Source: Azolla pinnata (lineage: Eukaryota; Streptophyta; Polypodiopsida; Salviniales; Salviniaceae). From it: a stretch of 20,754 bases of DNA. The position numbers and the translations under genes are program-made. The stretch spans positions 14,297 to 35,050 of the forward strand of contig JBBBWG010019223.1 of NCBI GenBank assembly GCA_037176905.1, written 5' to 3'. Each line of letters opens with the position of its first letter. Positions within the stretch are counted from its first letter, which is position 1. The notes under the pieces are model-generated. The model searched no databases and was not told where the DNA came from. It saw only the letters and a list, made by a program, of their open reading frames with translations. This document shows, one piece after another, positions 1 through 10,884 of this stretch.

Positions 1-101
1 GACGGCGACGACGGCGACGACGGCGAAGAAGCAGAGGCGAGCAGAGGAGAAGCAGCAGCCGCGAGGCAGAGCAGAAAACGGGAGAGGAGAGACAGGGCCA
101 T
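1..101 (-). CDS. Partial secreted Ser/Pro-rich protein, N-terminus only
   Basis: Read on the minus strand from the ATG at 101-99, the frame stays open to the window edge (33 codons). It starts M-A-L-S-L-L-S-R-F-L-L-C-L and continues with an Ala run, then L-L-A-S-A followed by S-S-P repeats. This looks like a signal peptide with a hydrophobic core at residues 5-17 and a possible cleavage after the A-S-A near residue 24. The mature protein would begin Ser/Pro-rich, as in arabinogalactan-like or other cell wall proteins. The start context (GCGCC before ATG, GCC after) is strong for plants, and the upstream minus-strand sequence is pyrimidine-rich like a leader. The family cannot be named from 33 residues. 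The overlapping plus-strand frame is a low-complexity His run and is less convincing. The call rests on signal-peptide shape and start context alone. Confidence 0.45.
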   Translation of the reverse strand, partial: MALSLLSRFLLCLAAAASPLLASASSPSSPSSP

Positions 102-180
102 GGCGCTTCTCGTCTTCTGCGTCGCCAGATCTCTCGCAGAGAAGGAGAAGAGAAGAGAGGATCTTCTGCAGCAGAGAACC
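102..180 (-). promoter_or_regulatory. Pyrimidine-rich leader of the left-edge minus gene
   Basis: On the minus strand this stretch is rich in CTCTTCTC-type motifs, best seen at about 125-165, directly upstream of the ATG at 101. Such Y-patches are common at plant transcription starts and in 5' leaders. I see no clear TATA box for the minus strand between here and about 450, so the start site cannot be placed. Confidence 0.3.
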
Positions 181-296
181 CCCTTTGGGTTTATGGTAAT
201 TACAAAACTACCCTTCCATCTCTTCCCACTTCTCTGCAAAAAAAATTCCTCTGCTGATAATTATCTTGAAGGAAATGGTGCAGGGCCAGATCACAA

Positions 297-300
297 ACAC

Positions 301-350
<50 letters not shown>

Positions 351-383
351 CTATCATCATCATCATCATCATCATCATTATCA
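297..383. repeat. (CAT)n / (ATG)n microsatellite
   Basis: About 27 CAT triplets, interrupted near 350 by CACTAT and closing with TAT. On the plus strand it reads as a His run, on the minus strand as Met or Asp runs depending on frame, so the long ORFs across it are by-products of the repeat. It lies about 200 bp upstream of the minus-strand start at 101. Confidence 0.95.
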
Positions 384-2160
384 GGACAAAGCAGGAGATT
401 GAACGATTGAAGGAAGATATCAAAGAATAGAAGAAGAGAGGAGAGTTTGAATTGATAAAGAGAAGAGCGCGGGTTTGTTCGAGTAGAATGAGTACGAGGA
501 TGAGTTGGGCACGCTTTGTTCCGACAATTGTCTTCGTTGTCATCGGACGACAGAGATTGAAGCAAATTGTCTTGGTTGATTCGCTTCCAATCGCGCGTGC
601 ATGATACCCACCTGCGCATGATGTGATCTCGAGCGATCCGGAAAAGAGTCGGAAAAGCTCCCGTTGTGAAGGGACGCCCCCACCGCTGCGAATGTTTGGG
701 CCAGAAAATCGAGACGTGCGATGACGAGTGTGGCGGCTCATCGGCGGCTACACGCGGAGCAGGTTATGTCTCATGAGTCGGTTTAGCCGCTGATGTGGTT
801 CAGCAACAGAAAGTGATGTGGTATATTGTATTTTTCATGTCTGTGTATATTTGTGGAGATCGATTAGACAGCAGCCGATATAACGATGCAATGTGCCCTA
901 TCCGAGAATTTACCCCGCGTATCGAGTTCGTCGCGTTGCTATATACATACTCCTATGATTGGGCAGCATAATTGATGCGCTTATCTGTTGATTAGATCAC
1001 TGATCAATATACTCTTCGATTTTAGTCTTAATATTCCCCATGATTCGTTTGTACAACGGTCCGTGTCCCAAGCCTTGTGATTTCTCATGATTCTACTATG
1101 TATCAACAATGTAACACGCATTGCTCTCGTTTTTTTTTTCCGATGTAGTGACTTGAATGGAATTTGACCCTTATATAAGGAGGCATTTCCATCGCCTTCA
1201 TTCTTCTGAGTAGAGGATATATATTCAAACTCTATGTAGATGTATACAATGAAGTCCAAATATATGACCAATTTGCATGAGCATGTTGAACAATCCCAAT
1301 TGAAAGATTAAAGGCAAATATAAAGTTTTGTTTAAATTTCATTCCACTAAATTTCACTACACATTATTATCATATCTCAAAAGTTTGTTAAACAAATCTA
1401 GACCTAGAAAGGGAGCCTAGTCTCACCAAGAGGGTCTTCAAAATGTCTTCAGATCGATGGCTTCAGGGCTGCAGTAACAAGCACCAAGTAGAAGGGCATC
1501 TATGCTCAATGCTGTTAATCTAACTATTAAAATAGTGAGCAATTTTTACCCGAAAGCCTAACTCAAATTCATCACGATGGTCATTCGTATTTCTCATGTA
1601 TAATACACATAGATTATCAACTGATCAAGCAAGCTATCCTATATGCACGAGGGTGTTATATTGATACTTGTTGTTACGTCTACATGTGATGCGGTTCGTG
1701 GATTACAGAATCTATTTTTAATGCCTGAGGGTGTTGTATCAATAACCTGTTAAAAGTCCTCATGTGATGCAGTTTGTCGATGCATTGGTTGCATTGCCTG
1801 GCATCAGATGCCTAATTATTCTATCTTGTTCATGCCGATCGAGCAGGTGCCAAAATAGTCATATCGTATGTTTGAAACCCTCATAAACAAAACATGAATC
1901 TGCTCAGAGTGATGATTCAGACCATCGCTTATACCCTCAAGGACATGCCTATGCCTGATGGCTCGACTATCAGCCTCATATGTTTTAACATCAATGATAC
2001 GCCAACTGTGGTTCGATTTCATCGTCAAAGATCTCAATCTAGCCCCTGACATATTCTCAAGACGAAGATAGCTTTGAAATCGAATTCGCTAGAACAGTTT
2101 CCGTCTTGAACCATCGAATACTATCGAGATCGAACATGCGACCGACCTGATACCGACCCA
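384..2160. other. Intergenic stretch without a recognisable gene
   Basis: No frame here has a recognisable protein family or a credible exon chain. The longest frames (for example minus 981-1271 and minus 1816-2052) have no recognisable domain. The part around 450-740 may be the distal promoter of the left-edge minus gene. A degenerate direct repeat at 1649-1781 is listed separately. Confidence 0.6.
1649..1781. repeat. Degenerate direct repeat, two copies 78 bp apart
   Basis: A segment starting GAGGGTGTTATATTGATA at 1649 recurs from 1727 as GAGGGTGTTGTATCAATA. Both copies continue to CATGTGATGC followed by GGTTCGTGGA or AGTTTGTCGA. The two copies of about 54 bp are clearly related but diverged. 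They could be an old tandem duplication or the remains of a mobile element. No terminal inverted repeats were seen. Confidence 0.55.
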
Positions 2161-2195
2161 ATCTAGATGCTACTGAAGCTCATCTCGGCACGAGT

Positions 2196-2442
2196 GACGG
2201 TGCGATCTGCACCGTCCGATGCGCGAACGGACCGTATCGCCCGGTCGCAGAAACCGTCGGATCGGTACCTCGCCGTCGTGAGGGAACGATGGCGCAATCG
2301 ACACCGTCGATGCAGAACGGAGTCGATCCTGGGCCGTTGGATGGATCTTGCCGCAGCTGAGCTGAGCAGAAGCCGCTCGTGCAGAGCGGAATCTGGATGC
2401 AATTTGCACCGTCCGATGCGAACGGGGCTTGGCCGTCGGATG
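2196..2442. repeat. GC-rich block of repeated ACCGTCCGATG/CCGTYGGAT motifs
   Basis: ACCGTCCGATGCG followed by GAACGG occurs at 2211 and 2408, with a variant at 2303 (ACCGTCGATGCAGAACGG), so the spacing is roughly 100 bp. Related CCGTCGGAT or CCGTTGGAT forms sit at 2254, 2334 and 2433. At 2196-2216 the arms GACGGTGC and GCACCGTC form a perfect 8-bp stem with a 5-nt loop. The block ends just upstream of the alpha-COP promoter. It may be an old duplicated element or a regulatory cluster; the sequence alone does not decide. Confidence 0.6.
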
Positions 2443-2474
2443 TGCCCGAAGTGTTATTTTATGAGCAGCTGTAA

Positions 2475-2620
2475 ATCCCTATTTATTTATTTATTTATAT
2501 ATATTTACATTTATATTTATTTTATTATTTTCCCAATCTTCTTCATCACTCTCCTTCTTCTCCTTCTTCTTCTCCTTCTTCGCCTTCTTCGATCTACGCG
2601 GATTTAGGGTTAGGGTTTCT
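2475..2620 (+). promoter_or_regulatory. Alpha-COP core promoter region with telo-box
   Basis: An AT-rich run of TATTT units with TATATATATTT near 2495-2507 is followed by a CTT/TTC-rich pyrimidine tract (about 2535-2592). After that comes TTTAGGGTTAGGGTTT at 2603-2618, a telo-box. In plants, TATA-like sequence followed by a Y-patch and a telo-box close to the start site is typical of housekeeping and growth-linked genes. The start site is inferred to lie around 2530-2600. Confidence 0.5.
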
Positions 2621-2627
2621 GCGTTTC

Positions 2628-2777
2628 ATGGTAAAACCTCTGCCTTTTTTGTCTCCCCCACCCCCTAGATCCTATGTAACGAAGCGCGTCCTTCGCCTTC
2701 CCCACCAGATCCGTTCACTAAATCTCCAGCTCCCTTCTGTATTCCTGCAGATCTCCCCCCTTCGCTCCCGCTCCTGA
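2628..2777 (+). other. Upstream ORF (49 codons) in the alpha-COP leader
   Basis: The ATG at 2628 opens a 49-codon frame rich in Pro, Leu, Arg and Ser that stops at 2775-2777, within the inferred first leader exon and before the GTAAGT at 2805. If the transcript starts near 2550 this would be the first AUG. GGTAAAAC right after the ATG could also act as a weak donor. Nothing shows that the peptide is conserved. Confidence 0.3.
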
Positions 2778-2804
2778 CCAAGATTCGAGTTTCGACATTT
2801 TGTG

Positions 2805-3374
2805 GTAAGTTTCCTGCTACCTCGTCCACTCCTTCTTTTCCGATTCGTCACGTCAAACGTTTTGGGACTGTTTTGAACATGAACGCTTTCCTAACCTGTG
2901 TGTATCAATTTCTAAGTTTCGTTGATATGCTGCTAGTCCGTTGGATCAAATGCTAGGCGTTTTTTTTTTAATCGCGCGAATCATACCTTTTCCCATCCAA
3001 TCAGGTCTGTGAGCAAAGCTTTCACGACGGATCTTATTATATGCCTCGATTTTTAACAACCATATCGAGGTAGATCTGCATTAGTGTGATTTTCCTTTCT
3101 TGCTCCTGTTTTCATTCAGATCTGTAACCAGCACAAAGATCGAGTAGTGACGTGGAATAATAAGAGTGTTAAACCTTTTTTTTCTCATGTTTCAGCTCGA
3201 TCTATAACTAGAAAAGGGATCGAAGCAGATATTTCAACAACCTGGATTGTTCAATCTTTGCTCTTTCTATAGTTTCGTAACTATATTTATAACCGAACCT
3301 GGATTGAAGCAGATCCACAGTTCAGATCGAGCAAAATCAAGTTGAATTGAATCAATATTTCAACTCTCTGCTAG
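2805..3374 (+). other. Probable intron in the alpha-COP 5' leader
   Basis: A consensus donor GTAAGT at 2805-2810 follows the leader. A pyrimidine-rich acceptor ending CTGCTAG at 3374 lies 13 bp before the ATG at 3388. The sequence between is T-rich and carries no convincing coding frame. A leader intron is common in plant housekeeping genes. Other AGs, such as the one at about 3119, could serve as the acceptor instead. Confidence 0.5.
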
Positions 3375-3387
3375 AGATATTCGCACG

Positions 3388-6300
3388 ATGCTGACCAAAT
3401 TTGAGACGAAGAGTAACCGTGTGAAGGGGCTTAGTTTTCATCCTCAAAGACCATGGATCTTGGCTAGTCTCCATAGTGGAGTTATTCAGCTATGGGACTA
3501 TCGGATGGGAACACTTATTGACAGGTTTGATGAACATGAAGGACCTGTACGAGGAGTGCACTTCCATAAATCACAACCCCTCTTTGTTTCTGGAGGTATA
3601 TTCTTTAAATTCATTAGTTGATATTGTTTTGGCTGTTGAAATTCTGAAGAATGACTGTTTGTTCTGGATCAGAATATGGAACAATGGGTAAATGGTTTAT
3701 TGTAAAACTCGCCATTTCGGTTTGTTAACCACTTGATGTTGCTCGGAATGTCGAATAGGATATCAAAGTTCCATATCTAGGCTACTAGCTACTTGACCAG
3801 ACAATGATAGCCATCAGATTTGGTCCAAAATATAGAATATTTAATTGTCAACTGTTGATCTGCACTTTGATTAAGTTGAAAATCAGGTTGTTATACCACT
3901 AGGTTGCACTTTAGAAGGTGCTAGAAGGTGTGTCAGAAATGGTTTAGAAAGACTCTGCATTTTTGGTTTTCAATGGAATGCACACTGATAGACATCAGAT
4001 CTTTGGCATGTAGAAGTTGCATGCTCAAAGTTTGGACAGTTTTTGTTTCTGGAGTCCATGCCGGTGTGTCAGATCTGCCTTGCAATGTGGTTTGTAGAAA
4101 CTGCCGGTTCTAATTTTGTATACCTTCCATTGTCATAGGGGATGATTACAAGATTAAGGTTTGGAATTATAAATTGAGAAGATGCTTGTTCACTTTACTT
4201 GGACATCTGGATTATATCCGCACTGTTCAATTTCATCAAGAGTATCCATGGATTGTGAGTGCGAGCGATGATCAGACAATTAGAATCTGGAACTGGCAGT
4301 CTCGTACTTGCGTCTCTGTCCTTACTGGTCACAATCATTATGTGATGTGTGCATCCTTTCACGTGAAGGAAGATTATGTGGTCTCGGCATCTCTTGATCA
4401 GACAGTTAGAGTATGGGACATCAGTGCGTTAAGGAAGAAAACAGTATCACCAGCAGAGGATATATTGAGACTGACCCAAATGAATAGTGATCTTTTTGGT
4501 GGAGGTGATGCTGTTGTAAAGTACGTGCTCGAGGGACATGATAGAGGTGTCAATTGGGCTGCATTTCACCCTACATTGCCACTCATTGTATCGGGGGCAG
4601 ATGATCGCCAAGTGAAGTTGTGGCGAATGAATGGTAAGTATTATCACTTCCAGACCATACCTTGATTATGCTTTCTACATACCAATTGGACTGTCTTTAA
4701 GAACATTCATAAGGTGTACTGTCGTCATTAGTATGTAAATGATTTTCGAGTAGTGATATGCTCTCAATATAACCATGATGCATTCAGTAACACCCAATTT
4801 ATTATTACGGATAGGCTTGGTAGAAAACTTTCAAGTTCCATTCCACAAACTAAATATTAGTATAATAATATTTCAAATTGTTAGTCATTTCCTGGACATA
4901 TACAAGTCTTATCTCACTAAATAATTGACCTAGGTTTATTGATCTTCTCCAATATTTTTTTCCAAATTATGGAACTAGTTGAGATTCTTATGGTTTATGA
5001 ATGGAACTAGCCCAAGTACGGGATCTCGTTAACAAATTGTGTGAGATCACTTGAATTTACTTGCACATTTAGACAATGAAATTTTTTGAAAAGGTTTTGT
5101 GTCTATTTTGCGTGTTGTGTGTGATAGGAACAGATTAAAGTGTCTTTTCTGTAAGACAGATACTATGCATTTCACGTTTCCAGTATTCAACTATCAACAC
5201 TATTCTGCTAATAAGCCTGTTATGTTTTGACATAGTCTATTGTAGCAGATGAATGCACTACTTTCTGTGCTTGCTTTTGTCATTTCATTGAATATAGTAC
5301 AATTTCAGTTGCAGCTTTTCAGAACTTTTTCCTGGTGTTGATACCAATTTGAGTTATCTTTATGTTTTGTGATGCTGTACATTAGATACCAAAGCTTGGG
5401 AAGTGGATACATTGCGTGGTCATGTCAACAATGTGTCCTGCGTGATGTTTCATGCCCGACAGGACATTATAGTTTCAAATTCAGAGGATAAAAGCATTCG
5501 AGTGTGGGATATGTCAAAACGGACAGGTGTACAAACTTTCCGCAGAGAGCATGACCGTTTTTGGGTACTTGCAGCCCATCCTGAGATGAACCTTTTGGCA
5601 GCTGGTCATGATAGTGGCATGATTGTCTTTAAGCTGGAAAGAGAGAGGCCAGCATATAGTGTTTATGGTGGAACTCTGTACTCTGTTAAGGAACGACATC
5701 TCCGAAGCAATGACTTGGCATCGGCAAAAGAAGTTTCCTTGATTTCCATCAGAAGAGCAGGCACAACAGGCATGAATCAAGCTCCTCGATCAATGAGCTA
5801 CAATCCTGCTGAGAATACCGTTCTCATTTGCTCAGATGTAGACGGTGGTTCTTATGAATTGTATGTAATTCCCAAAGATGTATCTGGTAGAGACACTCAA
5901 GAACCAAAGAGAGGCCTTGGTGGTTCTGCAGTATTTGTAGCACGAAATAGGTTTGCTTGCATCGATAAGGCTGTGAACCAAATTGTCCTTAAGAATCTGA
6001 AGAATGAAGTTACCAAGAAGTGCCCATTACCACTGCCATCAACAGATGCCCTTTTTTATGCTGGTACGGGTAACCTTTTGTGCCGCTCGGAAGATCAGAT
6101 TGTTCTCTTTGATGTGCAGCAGAGGACCATTTTAGGTGAGATCCAAACACCTTCTATCAAGTATGTAGTCTGGTCAACAGATATGGAAAATGTAGCTTTG
6201 ATAAGTAAACATGCTATAGTTATTGCATCAAAGAAGCTTGATCATAAATGCACACTACATGAAACAATTCGTGTGAAAAGTGGCGCTTGGGATGAAATTA

Positions 6301-8327
6301 ACGTGGGTGTTTTCATTTATGCAACTCTGAATCATATTAAATACTGTCTTCCCAATGGGGATAATGGTATTATAAGGACTTTAGATGTTCCAGTCTACAT
6401 AGTCAAGGTATCTGGAACCACCCTTCACTGCTTGGACCGGGATGGAAAGATCCGCACCTTGCAGATAGATGCCACTGAGTACATGTTCAAGCTTGCTTTG
6501 ATTAAAAAGAGATACGATGAAGTCATTCAGATGATTAAGAACTCGCAACTTTGCGGTGAGGCAATTATTGCCTATCTTCAACAAAAGGGTTATCCAGATA
6601 TCGCTCTTCATTTTGTAAAGGATGAGAGGACACGTTTCAACCTTGCGATCGAGTCTGGGAATATCGCTGTCGCCCTTGTATCTGCCAAGGAGATTGATGA
6701 GAAAGATTACTGGTATAAACTAGGCGTTGAAGCTCTAAGGCAAGGAAATCATGAGATTGTGGAGTACAGCTATCAGAAGACCAAAAATTTTGAAAGACTC
6801 TCTTTCCTCTACCTCATTACGGGGAACATGGAAAAGCTGAATAAAATGTTGAAAATTGCTGAGATGAGGAATGATGTTATGGGGCGTTACCACAACAGTC
6901 TTTACCTGGGTGATATTCATGAAAGAATAAAAATTCTAGAAGAATCAGGTCAACTAGCCCTTGCATATGTCACTGCTTCAGTGCATGGACTTACAGATGT
7001 GGCAAGTCGTCTTGGGCAAGATCTTGGAGAGAATGTTCCGTCTCTCCCTGAGAAGTCAGAGCTACTGTTACCACCACCCCCTGTTCTACTTGATGGAAAC
7101 TGGCCTCTGCTTCTTGTTAGCAAAGGTCTTTTTGAAGGTGCATTCACTGACTCTGCTGTGATGGAAGAGGAAGATGCAGATGCTACCCATGCTTGGGGTG
7201 AAGAGGTAGAAATTCTTGATATGGATAGTAATAATGTTAATGATGCTGTCATAGTTGAAGGTGATGAAGCTCAAGGTGGTGGTGGTGATGAGGAAGGAGG
7301 ATGGGAAATGGAAGATCTTGAACTTCCTGCCGATGTTGGTGCCACTGCAAATGTTTCAACAATAACATCTGGTTTGTTTGTCACTCCTTCTGTTGGTGTT
7401 CCAGTCAGCCAAGTGTGGACTCAAAAGTCTTCTTTGGCTGGAGAACATGTTGCTGCTGGAGCATTTGATACTGCAATGCGTCTACTGAATAGACAGCTTG
7501 GGATAAAGAATTTTGCACCTTTGAAATCATTATTTTTAGATGTTTATCTGGCAAGCCATGCATATATTCCTAGCTTCTTGTCAATTCCTGCAGTGCCATT
7601 GGCTTTAGAGAAAGGTTGGAATGAGAGCTCAGCACCCAATGTGCGAAATCCACCTGCTTTGATTTACACACTACCATTGCTTGAAGAAAAACTAAAGCTG
7701 GGCTATAAAGTCACAACAGAAGGGAAATTTACCGAGGCATTGAAGATCTTTTTGAGTATACTCCATATGATTCCCCTTGTGGTGGTGGACAACAGAAAAG
7801 AAGTGGACGAAGTGAAGGAATTGGTGGGGATATGCAAAGAGTATGTTCTTGCTATTCGCTTAGAATTGAAGAGGAAAGCTACTACTGATGACCTAGTTCG
7901 GCAACAAGAACTTGCGGCATACTTCACACACTGCAATCTTCAAAGTGTGCATCTGAAGCTGAGTTTGCATTCAGCAATGGTTCTTGCTTACAAAGGAAAG
8001 AACTTCCTTACAGCTGCTACATTCTGTAGAAGGCTGCTCGAGCTGAATCCATCACAGCAAATTGCTGCCAAAGCTCGTCAAGTCTTAGCAGCATGTGAGA
8101 AAAACCCGAGGGATGAAACTCCACTCAACTATGACTCAAGAAATCCATTCACGATTTGTGGATCTACGTTCACACCAATCTACAAGGGAAGTAACTATGT
8201 GACATGTCCATATACTGGTGCGCATTTTGTGCCAGAAGTAGCTGGTTCTATTAGTCCTATATGTGAGTTAGCTGTGGTCGGAGCAGATGCATCTGGGTTG
8301 TTGTGTTTGGCAGGTCAAGTGCGGTAA
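3388..8327 (+). CDS. Coatomer subunit alpha (alpha-COP), complete, 3 coding exons
   Basis: Alpha-COP is a subunit of the COPI coat on Golgi-derived vesicles. Its N-terminal WD40 propeller binds dilysine (KKxx) retrieval signals and its C-terminal domain binds epsilon-COP. Exons are 3388-3595, 4139-4633 and 5386-8327. They join in phase at GT-AG introns to 3645 nt, 1214 residues, close to the roughly 1216-1218 of Arabidopsis as I recall it. Residues 1-325 are WD40 repeats ([31 protein letters not shown]). A second propeller-like region runs to about 595, then an alpha-solenoid. An acidic linker (827-881, including [11 protein letters not shown]) precedes the C-terminal domain. The start is fixed by the near-invariant [10 protein letters not shown]11 and K13 match the basic pair that binds the cargo carboxylate in yeast (inferred by alignment from memory). 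The protein ends [11 protein letters not shown]. Oddity: T1178 and S1191 stand where I recall cysteines in other plants. The family call is very secure. Confidence 0.97.
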
Positions 8328-9981
8328 TTCTGTTATTTTATGGTTCATTCTAGTTGGCTGCTAGGGGCAGTTTTGGTTGATATCGAACTTTTATTTCTAA
8401 ATTCCTATTAGTAGTGCATAAACAATTTGGCAAATCCTTGAGCCGGAATTGCTTCTCTACTCTTTGGCTGCATTCCTCACATATCTCGATTGTCGAGGTG
8501 AAGGTTTCATTCAGAACAAGACTTCAGGAATCTGCCATGTCTAGGGATTAGTAACTCTATTGAAAATAATCTCTGCCAAAGTGATATTTTTCTGAGACAA
8601 AACAGAAGGATATTTGAAACTCTTACCACCTAAGAGATGAATGCAGTATATTATTTCAGAAGATGTGGCAAAATATGCACATTTGTTTGACACGGTCACA
8701 TCTCTGAATTGGCTGCGTCGTTTGCGCTTTCGCAGCTGTATTTTTTATTATGTCAAGCTTATCAGATGTTTTTACTAAGGAACTCTGCTTCATTTGAATT
8801 CCAGCATGAAGAGCATCAAGCTGAACATGTGCGGAAAACAGTATGCTCCAAAATTTTCATCTTTGAGTGTGTTTTATGCTTTACCAGTTTCCAGTATGCT
8901 GAAAGAGACATAGTTATGGTTAGGCCATGTTGGGTAGAAAATCATAGCTTTTGTTATATCTTGAATCTTATCTCTTGATCAAGGTCATATTGTCTTTGCT
9001 GTATGTTTTTAGATTTAATCACTTCATTCTTGAGTAGTCTGTGATCTCTTCCATTTGGCGGCCTTAACATTTCATCAATGGGCTGTGTGTTTATCCTATC
9101 TGCTTTCTGTATTAGGGAACGCCTTGTTCATCTTTGAAGCTCTTTGGTCTGGTGGATGTATCCAATAAAAGTTAAGATTATCTGGTTGTGCTAAGCAATG
9201 CATTCAAGTGAAGAGGTTTCCTTCTGGTTTTCATGGCTTGGCTGAGAATGGAAAGCGCTGAATGGAAAAATAAGTGTGTTATGTTGAATAATGGTACACA
9301 ATCATCAGGTAGTAGTATTTCTGAGAATAACAACAGAATAGATAAAAGGGTCTGAGACTGGAAGAGAAGTGTTTTCAATAGCTGAAGGATTAAGTAAAGT
9401 ATTTTAAACAGATGAGGGTTTGATGATAATGTGTGAAATTTGAGGCTGCATTCTCTCTTACCTTGGTGGCAAGTTGGTAAAGTGCCTTTTATGTCTCATC
9501 TCATTTCCTGAGCTTTTGCATTTGTTTGAATTCTGACATGAGGGTAGTTTTCAGCCCTCAAGTGTGTATTCCATAATTCTGATACTGTGATCGATCATTG
9601 GATGGTGATTTGATGATTGAGAAGCGAATTTTGTTGACTGATCAATCATATGGACTGCCTTCCAAAGCTTTTAAGAAAGTTCGATATGCATTGCCATGAC
9701 CAATCATTTGGGAGTGGTTTAAGGAAAATGACCCTGGCCAAATTTCAAGGTGGGCATGATGATTGATGTTGAGGATCGTAAACAACGATCGATTTTGGAT
9801 TGCGTTCCTTAGTAGCTGATTATGTCCTTGTGTTTGATCATGCAGCATTTTAAATTTAACATCTATGTAGTGGAAGAAATCCATGATTGGAGATTTCCGT
9901 GGGAATCAATCGATGTCCCAAAATGGTCAAATGCTTGATTAATGACAGGGCGCATCCTAATCCTGTCTCAATCGCATCAGA
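8328..9981 (+). other. Alpha-COP 3' untranslated region and downstream non-coding sequence
   Basis: Non-coding sequence after the alpha-COP stop. The only clean AATAAA I see is at 9164-9169, over 800 bp downstream, so the true polyadenylation site is probably earlier and driven by a degenerate plant signal. Small frames, such as plus 8709-8978, show no recognisable family. No repeats or mobile element structures were seen. Confidence 0.5.
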
Positions 9982-10230
9982 ATGGGCCTTGGACTCCCTA
10001 ATGATTTGAGGAAGAAGCTCGCCATAGCTGCTCTTCTGCTTCCTCCCCCTCTCGATCTCACACAACTTTCTTCATTCTCGCCGCATCATTCAAAGCGATT
10101 GATTGGATCGGAGAAGAAAACATTGGAGCTGGCAAGGAAATCGATGAGGAAAATCACTCTATACTTTCTTCATAAAGGTGGTTGCTGTTTTTTTCCACAA
10201 ATCTTAATGGGAACAGAAGACGATAATTGA
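9982..10230 (+). CDS. Hypothetical 82-codon ORF, weak
   Basis: An ATG-initiated frame begins M-G-L-G-L-P-N-D-L-R-K-K, then A-I-A-A-L-L-L-P-P-P, and ends G-T-E-D-D-N. It has a short hydrophobic stretch at residues 13-24 and a basic middle part. I do not recognise it, and there is no clear promoter or neighbouring exon. It may be chance or a leader or fragment of an unseen gene. Confidence 0.15.
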   Translation: MGLGLPNDLRKKLAIAALLLPPPLDLTQLSSFSPHHSKRLIGSEKKTLELARKSMRKITLYFLHKGGCCFFPQILMGTEDDN

Positions 10231-10297
10231 TTGTGTCGTCAACGATGAGGTGACGAAAGGGTGCGAATTGATTGAGTCACAAGAATATTTGTTATGG

Positions 10298-10590
10298 CTA
10301 CGTAAACTCTAAGCCCTAAACCTTAAACCCTTAGGCCAAAACCCTAAACAAACCTAACCCTAAAACCTAAGCCCTAAACAAATCCAAACCCTAGCTAAAC
10401 CCATAAACTCAAAACCCTAAATCTTAAACCCTAAACAAACCCAACCCTAAAACCTAAGCCCTAAACAAACCCAAACCATAGCTAAACCCCTAAACCCAAA
10501 GCCCTAAATCTTGAACCCTAAATCTTAAACCCTAAAACAAAACCCAACCCTAAAACCTAGGCCCTAAACAGACCTAACCGTAAACCGTAG
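10298..10590. repeat. Degenerate interstitial telomere-like block (CCCTAAA)
   Basis: Dozens of CCCTAAA-like motifs and variants (CCTAAGCCCTAAAC, CCCTAGCTAAAC, CCCTAAATCTTAAAC). A higher-order unit of about 87 bp starts at 10342 and again at 10429, with a third, altered partial copy from 10530 after an extra 14-bp insert. The irregular units argue against a live telomere. It is an interstitial array that has drifted and re-duplicated. Confidence 0.9.
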
Positions 10591-10881
10591 ACCTTATGGA
10601 GAAAGGCATGGGAATCGTGGAGCATATACACTTATACCCTCTAAACCCTGGTCAATTCATCGGCATTCGGAATCGCCCAAAGCCCTAAACCCCCTGATCG
10701 ATCGATTTCGATCAGCGATTCTTGATCGCCATGGCCGTGGCATGACGCGAACCAACTATAACTTACACGAGGACGGATCGAATCGAGGTGGTTATTCGAC
10801 GAGGGGCACGAGATTCGCGCATGCGTCGGAGAGAGACTTCGTGGACAAATAAAGAAGAACGAATACGCGTGCGTATATAAA

Positions 10882-10884
<3 letters not shown>

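Noticed and set aside
100..402. Plus-strand ORF with a long His run, and minus ORFs 200-619 and 208-741 with Asp or Met runs
   Set aside because: All are translations of the (CAT)n microsatellite in different frames. No domain or splice context supports them.
4043..4056. Copy of the exon 1 end (TTTGTTTCTGGAG) inside alpha-COP intron 1
   Set aside because: Only about 13 bp match, with no flanking similarity and no donor GT after it. Chance is sufficient.
10298..10590. True telomere or chromosome end
   Set aside because: Units are degenerate and irregular, and genes continue on both sides. It is interstitial telomere-like sequence.
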